DNA of 48,048 nt from Pseudomonadota bacterium (GCA_021802555.1 JAJZRU010000022.1:1-48048); one strand, 5' to 3'; positions 7,731 through 15,945 are shown, counted from the first letter of the stretch. Notes: generated from the letters alone by a model not told the origin. A program made the numbers and translations.

Positions 7731-8378
7731 TTAGTGGTGAAGGGTTCTTGCGGGTTCGCCCGCCGCGATCAGCAGGGCGCCGTAAGGCAGGCGATCAGGC
7801 AACAAGGGCTCCAGTGCGCGAGCGGCGGCGCCGCCATCCGGCAGGAAGACGGCGTTGCGGAGGGTGAGGCGGCACACGGGCAGGCCGTCGAACAGCGCGC
7901 GCACTTCCGCCGCCGTGTGCCAGCGCGCGCCGGCATAGGCGCCGCGCCCGGCCTTCTGCCGGTACAGCAGGCTGGCGCGGTTCAGCCAACCCACGGCAAA
8001 GCGCCGGCGGGTGACGCGGACGATTTCGGCCAGCGGCGTGCGCTCGTCGTCGATGAAGCAAAGGGCCGCAATGGAGACGACATGATCGAAACGCCCCTCC
8101 GGGAACGGCAACACTCGCGCATCCCCTTCCACCCAGTCGATCGCGGTACTGCCGCGGCGGCGCGCATAGGCCAGCCAGGCGGGGTTCGGGTCCAGGCCCG
8201 TGGCGAGCAGGCCCATCGCGGCAAAGCGGCGCGTAAACCAGCCGGTGCCGCAGCCCACGTCGAGCAGGCTGCTGCCCGGAGCGGGCGCCAGCAGGCGCGC
8301 TGCCAGCGCGAGCTCGGTTTCGCCGATCCAGCGCCCGCGCGGCGTGTCGTACCAGGCGTCGTAATCCGCGGCATCCAT
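7731..8378 (-). CDS. class I SAM-dependent methyltransferase
   Basis: A 215-aa soluble methyltransferase. Motif I LLDVGCGTG is at residues 38-46, followed by the acidic end of strand 2 (GLDPNPAW, about 61-68), WVEGDARVLPF and the motif IV-like FDHVVSIAAL. The C-terminal half (LLYRQKAGRGAYAGARWHT) resembles small UbiE/Methyltransf_11 proteins. The substrate cannot be read from the sequence. It sits 3 bp after the cysteine desulfurase stop and 10 bp before the DsrE gene, so it is co-transcribed with sulfur genes. A thiol or sulfide methyl acceptor is a guess from context. Confidence 0.8.
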   Translation of the reverse strand: MDAADYDAWYDTPRGRWIGETELALAARLLAPAPGSSLLDVGCGTGWFTRRFAAMGLLATGLDPNPAWLAYARRRGSTAIDWVEGDARVLPFPEGRFDHVVSIAALCFIDDERTPLAEIVRVTRRRFAVGWLNRASLLYRQKAGRGAYAGARWHTAAEVRALFDGLPVCRLTLRNAVFLPDGGAAARALEPLLPDRLPYGALLIAAGEPARTLHH

Positions 8379-8381
8379 CGA

Positions 8382-9518
8382 TTAGGCGCGCAGTTGCCGC
8401 CACGCGGCGATGAGTGCATCCGCGGCACGTGCAATCTCCAGCCTGTCCGAGGGCCGGCCCACGGACAGGCGCACCGCGCCGGCGATGCGCTCGGCCGAGA
8501 GACTCATGGCGGCGAGCACGGGGCTGCCGCCGCCCCCGGCATGGCAGGCGGAGCCGGTGGAAGCGGCCACGCCGGCGGCGGCCTCCAACAACTGCCAGCC
8601 GGCCACCCCCGGAAACGAGACATTGAGGGTGTTGGGCAGGCGCGCATCCTGCGGTCCGTTGAGCGCGAGGCCGGGAATCGCTTCCGCCAGGCGCCGATGC
8701 AAGTCGTCGCGCAACGTGCGCAGCCGGGCGCCCTCCTCGTCAAGATCCTCTAGGGCCAGCCGCGCCGCCCTGCCCAGCCCGACGATCAGCGGCACGCTCT
8801 CGGTGCCCGGGCGCAGGCCTCTCTCATGGCCCGCCCCCGCCATGATGGGCGAAAGCGGCGTGCCGCTGCGCACGTACAGGGCCCCGATGCCCTTGGGGGC
8901 GTAGAACTTGTGCCCGGCCAGGGTCAGCAGGTCGACGCCGAGTTCATTGACCGCGACGGGAATCTTGCCGGCGGATTGCGCCGCGTCGCTGTGCAGCGGC
9001 ACGCCATGGGGTTTGAGCAAGGCGGCGATTCCCGCCACCGGCTGCACGGCGCCGGTTTCATTGTTGGCGTGCATGATGGACACCAGGGCGGTGTCGGGGC
9101 GCAGGGCGCGGGCGACTTGGTCAGGGTCCACCCGCCCCGCGCCGTCCGCCGGCAGGACAGTGACATCCCAGCCATTCTCGCGCAGGCGCAGGAACGGCTG
9201 CAGCACGGAAGGATGTTCCACGGCGCTGGTGATGACATGGCGCTTCCCGGCGGCCGATGCGTGTGCGCATCCCAGGACGGCGAGGTTGTTGGCCTCGGTG
9301 GCGCAACCGGTGAAGATGATTTCCTCCGGAGCGGCCCCGATCAGGGCCGCGACTTCCCGTCGCGCCGCCTCCACTGCTTCATGCGCCCGGCGGCCATAAA
9401 CATGCGCCGACGAGGGGTTGCCGAAATGCTCGCGCAGATAGGGCAGCATGGCCTCCAGCACGCGCGTGTCCACCGGTGTGGTGGCGTTGTAATCGAGATA
9501 GATGGGCTGCTCGCTCAT
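8382..9518 (-). CDS. cysteine desulfurase (NifS/IscS family)
   Basis: A 378-aa PLP enzyme that converts cysteine to alanine and leaves a persulfide on its own Cys. PLP Lys204 lies in LAGHKFYAPKG, His102 in AVEHPSV, and the catalytic Cys324 is in STGSACHAGG. The N-terminal LDYNATTPVD is typical. It is not next to iscU or sufE; its neighbours are two DsrE-type genes, rhodaneses and a TauE-like permease. That suggests a role in feeding sulfane sulfur to DsrE/Tus-like carriers or thio-cofactors rather than general Fe-S assembly. The enzymatic family is secure. Confidence 0.9.
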   Translation of the reverse strand: MSEQPIYLDYNATTPVDTRVLEAMLPYLREHFGNPSSAHVYGRRAHEAVEAARREVAALIGAAPEEIIFTGCATEANNLAVLGCAHASAAGKRHVITSAVEHPSVLQPFLRLRENGWDVTVLPADGAGRVDPDQVARALRPDTALVSIMHANNETGAVQPVAGIAALLKPHGVPLHSDAAQSAGKIPVAVNELGVDLLTLAGHKFYAPKGIGALYVRSGTPLSPIMAGAGHERGLRPGTESVPLIVGLGRAARLALEDLDEEGARLRTLRDDLHRRLAEAIPGLALNGPQDARLPNTLNVSFPGVAGWQLLEAAAGVAASTGSACHAGGGGSPVLAAMSLSAERIAGAVRLSVGRPSDRLEIARAADALIAAWRQLRA

Positions 9519-9533
9519 GCGCAGAAGATGGCT

Positions 9534-9878
9534 TCAGAAGGCAACGACTTCGTCGGCCTCCGTCATCAATGCGCTCAAGGCCTTCATGGAACTTTTCTGC
9601 ACGCCGGGAAGCAGGTAGCCCTCGTCCCATCCCAGCTTGCGCAAGGTGGCGCCGCACACCTGCACTTCCAGGCCCACATCGAGCAGTTCGTAGAACAGCC
9701 CGCGGCAGGGATGGTCGGCGGCAAGCTGCTGGTCGATAAGGCGCGCGCCGTCCTCGACCAGAAACAGGCGCACCCCCTTGTTGTCCGCCATCAAGGCGCC
9801 GGCCAGACGCAGCGCGGTCAGCGCGCGCTGATCGGCAGCCAGGGGCGACGTATGGAGTATCAGCAGCGTCTTACGCAT
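9534..9878 (-). CDS. DsrE-family protein
   Basis: A 114-aa small soluble protein of the DsrE-like fold (KTLLILHTSPLAADQRA at the N-terminus, GVRLFLVEDGARL in the middle). Cys58 and Cys75 (GLEVQVCGATLRKLG) are present; the latter matches the conserved DsrE-family Cys at the end of the fourth strand, where sulfur is carried. ATG at 9876-9878 is preferred to an in-frame TTG six bases upstream. It lies between the TauE-like gene (9 bp) and the cysteine desulfurase (15 bp), so it is a probable acceptor of persulfide from that enzyme (inference). Confidence 0.75.
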   Translation of the reverse strand: MRKTLLILHTSPLAADQRALTALRLAGALMADNKGVRLFLVEDGARLIDQQLAADHPCRGLFYELLDVGLEVQVCGATLRKLGWDEGYLLPGVQKSSMKALSALMTEADEVVAF

Positions 9879-9887
9879 CGACAAGGT

Positions 9888-10688
9888 TCAGAAATTGTGG
9901 CTCTTTATCAGGATATAGCTTGCTACCACGACCAGAAACCAGGCAAAGGCGCGCTTCAAGGCATCGTGGGACAGCCGATGCGATGCCCAGGTGCCGGCAA
10001 AGCTGCCCAGCAGGGTCATGCTCACGAAACCGCCCATGAGCGGCCACTCCACCGGCACAGCACCCAGATAGCCGTAAAAGCCCGCATAGGCGTTGACGGC
10101 GACGATGGCGAGCGATGTGCCCACGGCTTTCTTCATGGGCAGGCCGGAAAACAGCACCAGGGCCGGCACGATGAGAAAACCGCCGCCCACCCCGACCAGG
10201 CCGGTGAGCAGCCCTACGCCCAGCCCGGCCAGGGCGATGTGGGCCGTGCAAGTGGAAATCCAGTCCGGGCATCCGCCCAAGACGGCCGCGCCTCCACTCA
10301 CCCCCAGGCCGGCAGTTGCGGCCTGCGCTTGGGCGGGCGCGCGTCGGAACATGCGCCAGGCCGCGGTGTACATGACCAGGGCGAAGAGTGTCAGTTGCCA
10401 GACGGCCGGCAAACGCACGCCCACGCGAGTGCCGACATAAGTGCCCATGACCCCGAACAGGGCGAATACGGCGGCTACCGGAATATCGAGATTGCCGCGG
10501 CGGCCGTGGCTCACCGCGGCCAGCGTGGCGGTGACGCCCACGACGCCCAGGCTCATGGCCAGTGCCGATTTTGGCGCCACCCCCAGCAGGTAAATGAGCG
10601 CCGGCAGGGCGATGATGGAGCCGCCGCTGCCCAGCAGCCCCAGGACGAAGCCGGTGGCGAGGCCGGCGATGATGACGAGCAGATCCAT
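9888..10688 (-). CDS. TauE/SafE-family sulfite or organosulfur exporter
   Basis: A 266-aa polytopic membrane protein with about eight hydrophobic segments. The duplicated glycine-rich signatures GFVLGLLGSGGSIIALPAL (residues 12-30) and GLLTGLVGVGGGFLIVPAL in the second half are the hallmark of the TauE/SafE (DUF81) family. Members export sulfite, sulfoacetate or related anions. The N-terminal Met at 10686-10688 starts directly with the first membrane segment. It follows the periplasmic rhodanese by 16 bp. In this operon it would remove sulfite made by persulfide dioxygenase or thiosulfate (inference). Confidence 0.85.
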   Translation of the reverse strand: MDLLVIIAGLATGFVLGLLGSGGSIIALPALIYLLGVAPKSALAMSLGVVGVTATLAAVSHGRRGNLDIPVAAVFALFGVMGTYVGTRVGVRLPAVWQLTLFALVMYTAAWRMFRRAPAQAQAATAGLGVSGGAAVLGGCPDWISTCTAHIALAGLGVGLLTGLVGVGGGFLIVPALVLFSGLPMKKAVGTSLAIVAVNAYAGFYGYLGAVPVEWPLMGGFVSMTLLGSFAGTWASHRLSHDALKRAFAWFLVVVASYILIKSHNF

Positions 10689-10704
10689 TGAGAGTAGCCC
10701 CCGC

Positions 10705-11142
10705 TTAGAGTTTGTTCTGACCGCCGGCCGCTTTCCACCCTTCATAGCCGCCCTGCAGCACCTTGACGTTGTCCCAGCCCAAAAGGCGCAGGGCGAACAC
10801 GGCCTGGGCGGAGAGCGTGCCGGTGTTGCAGTACACCACCACCAGGCCGTTTTTGCGCACTTCCTGGCGCCGGGCGACGACCTGGCGCCATTCCATATTG
10901 AGCGCGCCGGGGATATGGCCCTGGGCATATTGCTCGGCGTCGCGGGCATCGATGATCTGGATTTTCTTCCAGTCTTCTTCCGGAATTTGTTGCGGCAGGA
11001 TGAGGCTGCTGCCGTATTCGGTGAATTCCAGGTATTCCTCCATGGCCTTGGCCACGGTGGTGTTGTCCGCGGCAATCGCCGGCAACGACAGCGTCATGAG
11101 GGAAGCCAGCGCCAGGAACGCGAAGATTTTTTTATGCAGCAT
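10705..11142 (-). CDS. periplasmic rhodanese-like sulfurtransferase
   Basis: A 145-aa exported single-domain rhodanese. A clear signal peptide (residues 1-25, MLHKKIF...LPAIAA) is followed by the rhodanese core with IIDARDAEQYAQGHIPGA (63-80). The active-site Cys105 lies in VVYCNTGTLSAQ, whose loop after Cys is that of small rhodaneses. It moves sulfane sulfur between thiosulfate or persulfides and a thiol acceptor in the periplasm. GAGGAAT precedes the ATG. Its placement between the MFS and TauE-like transporters suggests linked import, processing and export of sulfur compounds across the inner membrane. Confidence 0.88.
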   Translation of the reverse strand: MLHKKIFAFLALASLMTLSLPAIAADNTTVAKAMEEYLEFTEYGSSLILPQQIPEEDWKKIQIIDARDAEQYAQGHIPGALNMEWRQVVARRQEVRKNGLVVVYCNTGTLSAQAVFALRLLGWDNVKVLQGGYEGWKAAGGQNKL

Positions 11143-11190
11143 GCAATATTCCTCGATAAATGGCCGGCCGAGCCGGGGGGTTCCACCCTG

Positions 11191-12507
11191 TTAATCCGTC
11201 GCCGGATTGAGGCGCGGATGGGTTTCCTCGGCGCGCAACAGCATCCAGGCGCCGGAAGCGAGCAGCACGGCGGCGGTGAACCAGAACGCCGGCTCCACGC
11301 CCTCGGCCAACTGCGCCACTATCCCCAGTGCGATGGCACCCAGGGCATAGCCGGTATCGCGCCAATAGCGGTAGGCACCCAGCGCAGAGCTGCGCCAGTT
11401 GGGGTGGGAGATGTCGGCCACGGCGGCGATGAGGTTCGGGTAGAGCAGCGCCATGCCTACGCCCATCACCGCGGCGGCAATAGCCCAGGCGGTCAGCCCG
11501 GAGACCAGGGTGACGGTCACGATACCCGCGGCCAGCAGCCACAGGCCGGCGATGATGGGCGTCTTGCGGCCGATCTTGTCGGACAGCGGGCCGGTCCACA
11601 ATTGCGAGGCGCCCCACACCATGCCGTACACCCCGGTGACCCAGCCGATCTGCACCACCGTCAGGCCGCGGTGATGGAGAAACAGCGGAAACAGCACCCA
11701 CAGCAGGGCATCGGCCACCTTGTTGGCGGTGCCGGCCTGGCACAGCGCGGAAAAGGTCGGGTGGCGGAAGGACACCAGCTTGAACACTTCCCAGGTGCCA
11801 GGATGATCGGGGAGACCCTGGGGAAAGCGCGGGCGCGGGCCGCGATGGCTGCCGTCGGCGTGCCGCCGGCTTTCGGCCTTGGCCCAGGGCAGGGTTTCGC
11901 GCACAAAGAGCAGCGCAGTGGCAAAAGCGAGGGCGATCACCGCCAAGGCAAACCACAGCAGCGCCGGGCGCGGGCCGTACAGATGGCTCAAGTAGCCGGT
12001 GACCACGCCCGCCACGGCCACCGCCGCGTAGCCGGCGAACTCGTTGACGCCGGTGGCGAAGCCGCGCTGGTCGGCGCGCGTGATGTCGACCTTGCTGGTC
12101 ACGGTCATGCTCCAGGCAAATCCCTGGTTGATGCCCAGGAACATGTTGGCCACCACCACCCAGCCCCAGCTCGGCGCGTAATAGATGAGGAAGGGAATGG
12201 GCAGCGCGGCGACCCAGCCCATCAGCAGCACGGTCTTGCGGCCGATGCGCTCGGACAGCCGTCCGGCGACGAAGTTGAGTATGCCTTTGACGAAACCGAA
12301 GGAGATGACAAAGGACATGAGGTAGAGGAACGAGGTCTTGGGCACGCCAAAATCCGCGCTCGCCACCACGGGCAGCACATTGCGCTCCATGCCGATGACC
12401 AGGCCGACGAAGAACACCTGGATCATCTGCTGGATGAACTGCCCCAGATTGGCGCGGATGCCTTGCACATAGGCCAGTTCCGCTTGCGTTACGGTATTTG
12501 CTTTCAT
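11191..12507 (-). CDS. MFS transporter
   Basis: A 438-aa major facilitator with 12 predicted membrane segments. The loop 2-3 motif appears as GRLSERIGRKTVLL (about residues 82-95) and its repeat in the second half as GPLSDKIGRKTPII. A cytoplasmic, Arg/His-rich central loop (about 216-240) separates the halves. The substrate is not known from sequence; homologues of this form are common in sulfur-oxidising and persulfide-dioxygenase operons. It lies between persulfide dioxygenase and the periplasmic rhodanese, so an inorganic or small organic sulfur compound is the natural guess. Confidence 0.8.
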   Translation of the reverse strand: MKANTVTQAELAYVQGIRANLGQFIQQMIQVFFVGLVIGMERNVLPVVASADFGVPKTSFLYLMSFVISFGFVKGILNFVAGRLSERIGRKTVLLMGWVAALPIPFLIYYAPSWGWVVVANMFLGINQGFAWSMTVTSKVDITRADQRGFATGVNEFAGYAAVAVAGVVTGYLSHLYGPRPALLWFALAVIALAFATALLFVRETLPWAKAESRRHADGSHRGPRPRFPQGLPDHPGTWEVFKLVSFRHPTFSALCQAGTANKVADALLWVLFPLFLHHRGLTVVQIGWVTGVYGMVWGASQLWTGPLSDKIGRKTPIIAGLWLLAAGIVTVTLVSGLTAWAIAAAVMGVGMALLYPNLIAAVADISHPNWRSSALGAYRYWRDTGYALGAIALGIVAQLAEGVEPAFWFTAAVLLASGAWMLLRAEETHPRLNPATD

Positions 12508-12595
12508 GTGTGTCTGTCGGTGGTGCGGGAGCCGCGCGCGGAAAGCGGAGCCCGCACGGGGCTCCGCATTGCCGCGGGTCGGGCCGAGGCTGTTA

Positions 12596-13330
12596 TCAGG
12601 CTCCGATGTTGGCGGCGACCATGCGATCCATCTCCACCGGACGCGGGGGAATCTCGCCGGTCAGGTAGGCGACGAATTCCTCTTTGTCGTTGATGCGCAG
12701 GCCGGGATTGAAGCGCTTTTCGAAACCGATGGTGGAAGACGGCTTGCCGGACAGCCCCGCGCCGCACACGCTGCCTGCCTGGTGGCCGGGGAAGATTTCG
12801 GTGGCATCGGGCAGCGTCAGGAGCTTGCCGTGCAGGCTGTCGAACAGCATGCCTGCCATGGCCTTCTCGCGCCCGGCCAGATCGGGGCGCCCCACGCTGC
12901 CGACGAACAGGGTGTCGCCGGTCAGCACAAACCAGGGCTCGTCGCCGCGGCGCTTGTCGGTCACCAGCAGACAGATGCTGTCCATGGTATGGCCGGGCGT
13001 GTGCAACACTTTCACGACCACGTTGCCGGCCTCGACGACGTCGTGGTCATGCAGCGCCTGAAAGGGAAACTTGACCAGCGCGGCGTCGCTTTCATGCAGG
13101 CAATAGCGTGCGCCGATCAGCTCCGCCAGCGCGCGCCCGCCGGAATAATGATCTGCGTGCACATGGGTGTCGATGACGTGGGTGAGCGTCACGTTGGCCT
13201 TCTTTGCCTCGTCGATGAACCATTGCTCGTCGCCCGCCACCACGTCCACTGCCACCGCCTTGCCCAGGCTGCCGCAGCCGAAGAAATACGAAAGCGATGA
13301 CTCCTTGGTCGCCAGTTGTTTGAAAAACAT
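12596..13330 (-). CDS. persulfide dioxygenase (ETHE1/Blh-type metallo-beta-lactamase fold)
   Basis: A 244-aa MBL-fold non-haem iron enzyme that oxidises glutathione persulfide to sulfite and GSH. Metal site residues are visible: THVHADH (residues 55-61), His110 and His114 in HTPGHTMD, Asp139 in LTGDTLFVGSVGRPDL and His183 in FPGHQ. The SVGRPDL and STIGFEKRFNP elements separate ETHE1-like enzymes from beta-lactamases and glyoxalase II. The start at 13328-13330 has a GGAGG ribosome binding site 6 nt upstream; a longer frame exists but overlaps the regulator gene. It is the first enzyme after the ArsR-rhodanese regulator, as in known BigR- or SqrR-linked operons. Confidence 0.9.
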   Translation of the reverse strand: MFFKQLATKESSLSYFFGCGSLGKAVAVDVVAGDEQWFIDEAKKANVTLTHVIDTHVHADHYSGGRALAELIGARYCLHESDAALVKFPFQALHDHDVVEAGNVVVKVLHTPGHTMDSICLLVTDKRRGDEPWFVLTGDTLFVGSVGRPDLAGREKAMAGMLFDSLHGKLLTLPDATEIFPGHQAGSVCGAGLSGKPSSTIGFEKRFNPGLRINDKEEFVAYLTGEIPPRPVEMDRMVAANIGA

Positions 13331-13385
13331 GTGCTCCTCCGTGTGATATATCCAACAATCTTTGTGTCTTGCGGGCGGCGATGCC

Positions 13386-14060
13386 TCAATCGCCCGCCGC
13401 CAGCGGCAAACCCCGCGCGCGCCACTCCGCCACTCCGGATTCCAGGCGGGCCGCCCGGCGGCCTTTGCGGTTGAGCCATTCCACCGCTTCCTTGGCCATG
13501 AGGCAGAAGGGGCCGCGGCAGTAGGCCACCACGGGTTTGTCGGTGGGAATTTCTTCGAGACGGCTTTTGAGTTCCGGCAGCGGGATGGAGCGCGCATAAG
13601 GCAGATGCGCCGTCTCGTACTCGTCGGACGGCCGCACATCGAGCACCAGCACCTCGCCGCGCTTGGCCTGGGCCAGCAGCTCCCTGCCGCCTATGGCGGC
13701 AAGCTCTCCCGGCCGCGTGACCAAATCGCGCATCGCTGCCTGCAGCTCCAATAGGCGTTGCTCGGCCAAGGCGCGCAGCTTGACCCACAGATCGCCCACC
13801 TGGGCATCCACCACCCGATAAAAGATGTTTTTTCCTTCGCGCCGGCCTTCCACCAGGCGGGCGGCTTTCAATTCCTTGAGATGGGCGCTGGTCAGCTTGA
13901 CGCTGATGTCCGCGGCGGCCGCCAGCTCCTCGACCTTCTTTTCCCCCTGACAAAGAATCTCGATGAGTTCCAGGCGCTTCGGGCTGGAAACTGCCTTGCC
14001 GATCCGGGCCACCTGTTCATACAGGAGATTCTTGACCTCGCGGCCGGGGTTTTTGATCAC
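13386..14060 (-). CDS. ArsR-family regulator fused to a rhodanese domain
   Basis: A 224-aa fusion. Residues 1-95 form an ArsR winged helix (recognition region DISVKLTSAHLKELKAARLVEG, split about 51-72, and wing REGKNIFYRV). Residues about 120-222 form a rhodanese with VLDVRPSDEYETAHLPYARSIPL and an active-site loop YCRGPFC (Cys181, Cys186). This pair would let the protein sense sulfane sulfur by persulfidation. GTG at 14058-14060 is the likely start, as the frame's N-terminus (LLYEQVARIGKAVSSPKRLELI) is the family's. It heads the sulfur operon and has palindromic DNA directly upstream, so autoregulation is expected. The sensing mechanism is inferred. Confidence 0.88.
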   Translation of the reverse strand: MIKNPGREVKNLLYEQVARIGKAVSSPKRLELIEILCQGEKKVEELAAAADISVKLTSAHLKELKAARLVEGRREGKNIFYRVVDAQVGDLWVKLRALAEQRLLELQAAMRDLVTRPGELAAIGGRELLAQAKRGEVLVLDVRPSDEYETAHLPYARSIPLPELKSRLEEIPTDKPVVAYCRGPFCLMAKEAVEWLNRKGRRAARLESGVAEWRARGLPLAAGD

Positions 14061-14061
14061 T

Positions 14062-14099
14062 CTAATACTCTGTATATCTAATGGTTGTTAGAATATTAG
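14062..14099 (-). promoter_or_regulatory. putative ArsR-type operator of the sulfur operon
   Basis: A/T-rich palindromic DNA adjoining the regulator start. The outer arms CTAATACTC (14062-14070) and GAATATTAG (14091-14099) match in 8 of 9 positions when folded. Inner arms TCTAA (14077-14081) and TTAGA (14088-14092) match perfectly. ArsR/SmtB proteins bind such sites over the promoter. No promoter hexamers are assigned. Confidence 0.55.
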
Positions 14100-14204
14100 G
14101 AAGGGCGCGCCCTGTCAAGCACCCAAATCGGCCGGCCGGATTCCTCGCCCGGCAGCCACGCACCCCGCCGCGACGCGTTGCACGAAGGCCACTGGGGTCA
14201 TCCC

Positions 14205-14861
14205 CTATTTCAGTCTGAAGCGGCCCTGATCATTGTCTCCGGCCAAGACTGGCGCGCCCAGGGCGTGGATGGAAGCCTGCAATACCAGGGCGGCGGATCT
14301 GAGGAATACCAGGGCGATCAAGCTGCCGACCACGATGTCCGGCCAGCGCGATTGCAGACCATAAGACGCCGCCGCTGCGAACAATACGCCGACGTTGGCG
14401 ATGAGGTCATTGCGGGAGCAAAGCCAGGTCGAACTCATGTTGAGGTTGTCGCCGCGGTGGCGGTACAGCAGCGCAAAGCACACCAGGTTCGCGGCCAGGG
14501 CCAAGCTTCCCACCGCCCCCATGGTCAGCGCCGCGGGCATTATGGGCACGACCACTTTGTAGGCCGCCTCGCCCAGCACGCCCAGGCCGAAGGCCAGCAT
14601 GAACACGCCCTTGAGCAGCGCCGCCCGCGCTTGCCAGTGCGCCGTCCGAAGCAGGACGAACAAGCTGAAACCGTAGACCAGCGCATCCCCCAGCATGTCC
14701 AGGGCGTCGGCCAGCAGCGAGGTCGAATGGGCCATCAGCCCGAACACGCCCTCCACCAGGAACATGGCGGCATTGATGATGAGCACCGCCCACAGCACGC
14801 GCCCCTGGCGTTCCCGCAAAGCGCTTATTTCGCAGGCCTTGTCTTCGCAGCAACTTGCCAT
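14205..14861 (-). CDS. short CDF-family cation efflux protein with altered metal site
   Basis: A 218-aa membrane protein of the cation diffusion facilitator fold with six predicted segments and no C-terminal cytoplasmic domain (family members are usually about 300 aa). In place of the usual HxxxD pairs it has Asp55-MLG-Asp59 in segment 2 and Cys148-SRN-Asp152 in segment 5. The first should still bind metal but with different preference. The N-terminus has CysCys at residues 4-5. It lies 25 bp after the full-length CDF gene and is probably in the same transcript controlled by the CadR-like regulator. The substrate is uncertain. Confidence 0.8.
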   Translation of the reverse strand: MASCCEDKACEISALRERQGRVLWAVLIINAAMFLVEGVFGLMAHSTSLLADALDMLGDALVYGFSLFVLLRTAHWQARAALLKGVFMLAFGLGVLGEAAYKVVVPIMPAALTMGAVGSLALAANLVCFALLYRHRGDNLNMSSTWLCSRNDLIANVGVLFAAAASYGLQSRWPDIVVGSLIALVFLRSAALVLQASIHALGAPVLAGDNDQGRFRLK

Positions 14862-14886
14862 GGCGGCACCTCGATACTGCCCGAAC

Positions 14887-15840
14887 TCACACCACGCTCG
14901 CGGGGGCCAGCGGGCAGGAATAATTGTCCGCGGCCCTTTCCACCTGGAGCGTGGCGTGCCCGATGCGAAAGCGATCGTTCAATTCATGCACGGCCTGTGC
15001 GACCACGGTGTCCGCCCCGCCGCCGGCGGCGGTCACGAGGTGGGCGGTCAGCGCGCTTTCCGTGGTGCTCATGCCCCAGACGTGCAGGTCGTGCACTTCG
15101 GCCACGCCAGGCAGGGATTCCAGGTAAGCGCGTATGGCGCCGATATCGATGCCCGGCGGCACGGCGTGCAGGCTCAGGCTGACGGCATCCGCGAGCAAGC
15201 CCCAGGTGCTCCAGAGGATGGCGCCGATGATGAGCAGACTCACGATCGGGTCCAGCCAGGCCCAGCCGGTCAGCATGATGCCCAGCCCCGCCAGTACCAC
15301 CCCGGCCGAGACCAGCGCATCGGCCGCCATGTGCAGGAAGGCTCCGCGGATGTTGAGGTCGCGTTCGCGGCCTTTCATGAACATCAAGGCCGTGGCCGTG
15401 TTGATGAGGATGCCGGCGGCGGCGACCCAGATGATGGTTTCGCTTGCCACCGCTTCCGGCCGGACCAATCTCAGTATGGCTTCCCACAGGATCGCCCCGG
15501 AGACCACCAGCAGGAGCATGGCATTGGCCAGCGCCGCCAGGATGGAACTGCTGCGCAGGCCGTAAGTAAAGCGGCCCGCGGGCCTGCGCTGGGCCAGCAG
15601 GCTGGCGAGCCAGGCCAATGCCAGGGCCAGGACGTCGCTCAGGTTGTGCCCGGCATCGGCGACCAGGGCCATGGAATTGGCCATCAGGCCGTAGACTGCT
15701 TCAATGCCGACGAAAGCGGTGTTGAGGACGATGCCGATGGCAAAGGCTCGCCCGTAGCTGGCCGGCGCATGGATGTGCCCGTGACCTTGGGCGTGCTCAT
15801 GATCGTGGTCGTGATCGCAGTGTTCGTGGTCATGTGCCAT
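14887..15840 (-). CDS. CDF-family Zn/Cd efflux transporter (CzcD/ZitB-like)
   Basis: A 317-aa inner-membrane exporter. The N-terminus is histidine-rich ([16 protein letters not shown]), six membrane segments follow, and a cytoplasmic C-terminal domain holds [12 protein letters not shown]. Metal-site pairs are His65/Asp69 (AGHNLSD) and HMAAD in segment 5, typical for Zn/Cd antiporters of the CzcD/ZitB group. ATG at 15838-15840 is chosen because GGAAT lies 8 nt before it; an ATG 15 bp upstream is possible. It is divergent from a CadR-like gene and has a MerR-type promoter in front, so induction by Cd, Zn or Pb is likely. Confidence 0.9.
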   Translation of the reverse strand: MAHDHEHCDHDHDHEHAQGHGHIHAPASYGRAFAIGIVLNTAFVGIEAVYGLMANSMALVADAGHNLSDVLALALAWLASLLAQRRPAGRFTYGLRSSSILAALANAMLLLVVSGAILWEAILRLVRPEAVASETIIWVAAAGILINTATALMFMKGRERDLNIRGAFLHMAADALVSAGVVLAGLGIMLTGWAWLDPIVSLLIIGAILWSTWGLLADAVSLSLHAVPPGIDIGAIRAYLESLPGVAEVHDLHVWGMSTTESALTAHLVTAAGGGADTVVAQAVHELNDRFRIGHATLQVERAADNYSCPLAPASVV

Positions 15841-15893
15841 GGTGTGATTCCGCATGCATGGCCGGGCGCGTTGCCGGCGGTGGATTTTTGAGC

Positions 15894-15924
15894 AAAATGC
15901 GCCGTATAGTTACTATAGAGTCAA
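15894..15924 (-). promoter_or_regulatory. MerR-type promoter with CadR/PbrR-like operator
   Basis: Read on the minus strand, a -35 TTGACT (15919-15924) is followed by a 19-bp spacer and a -10-like CATTTT (15894-15899). The long spacer is the mark of MerR-activated promoters. Within it lies a perfect 6+1+6 palindrome, TATAGT-T-ACTATA (15905-15917), very close to known CadR/PbrR sites. It drives the CDF genes and probably represses or balances the divergent regulator. Confidence 0.75.
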
Positions 15925-15945
15925 GAACCCGATCCGCGAGCGCAT

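Noticed and set aside
8826-12693. Very long plus-strand frames (621 and 699 codons) across the sulfur genes
   Set aside because: They lie antisense to well-recognised genes (desulfurase, TauE-like, rhodanese, MFS) and result from high GC in the third positions. No protein motif is present in them.
12596-13330. Metallo-beta-lactamase for antibiotic resistance
   Set aside because: SVGRPDL and GFEKRFNP are of the persulfide dioxygenase type, and the operon is devoted to sulfur.
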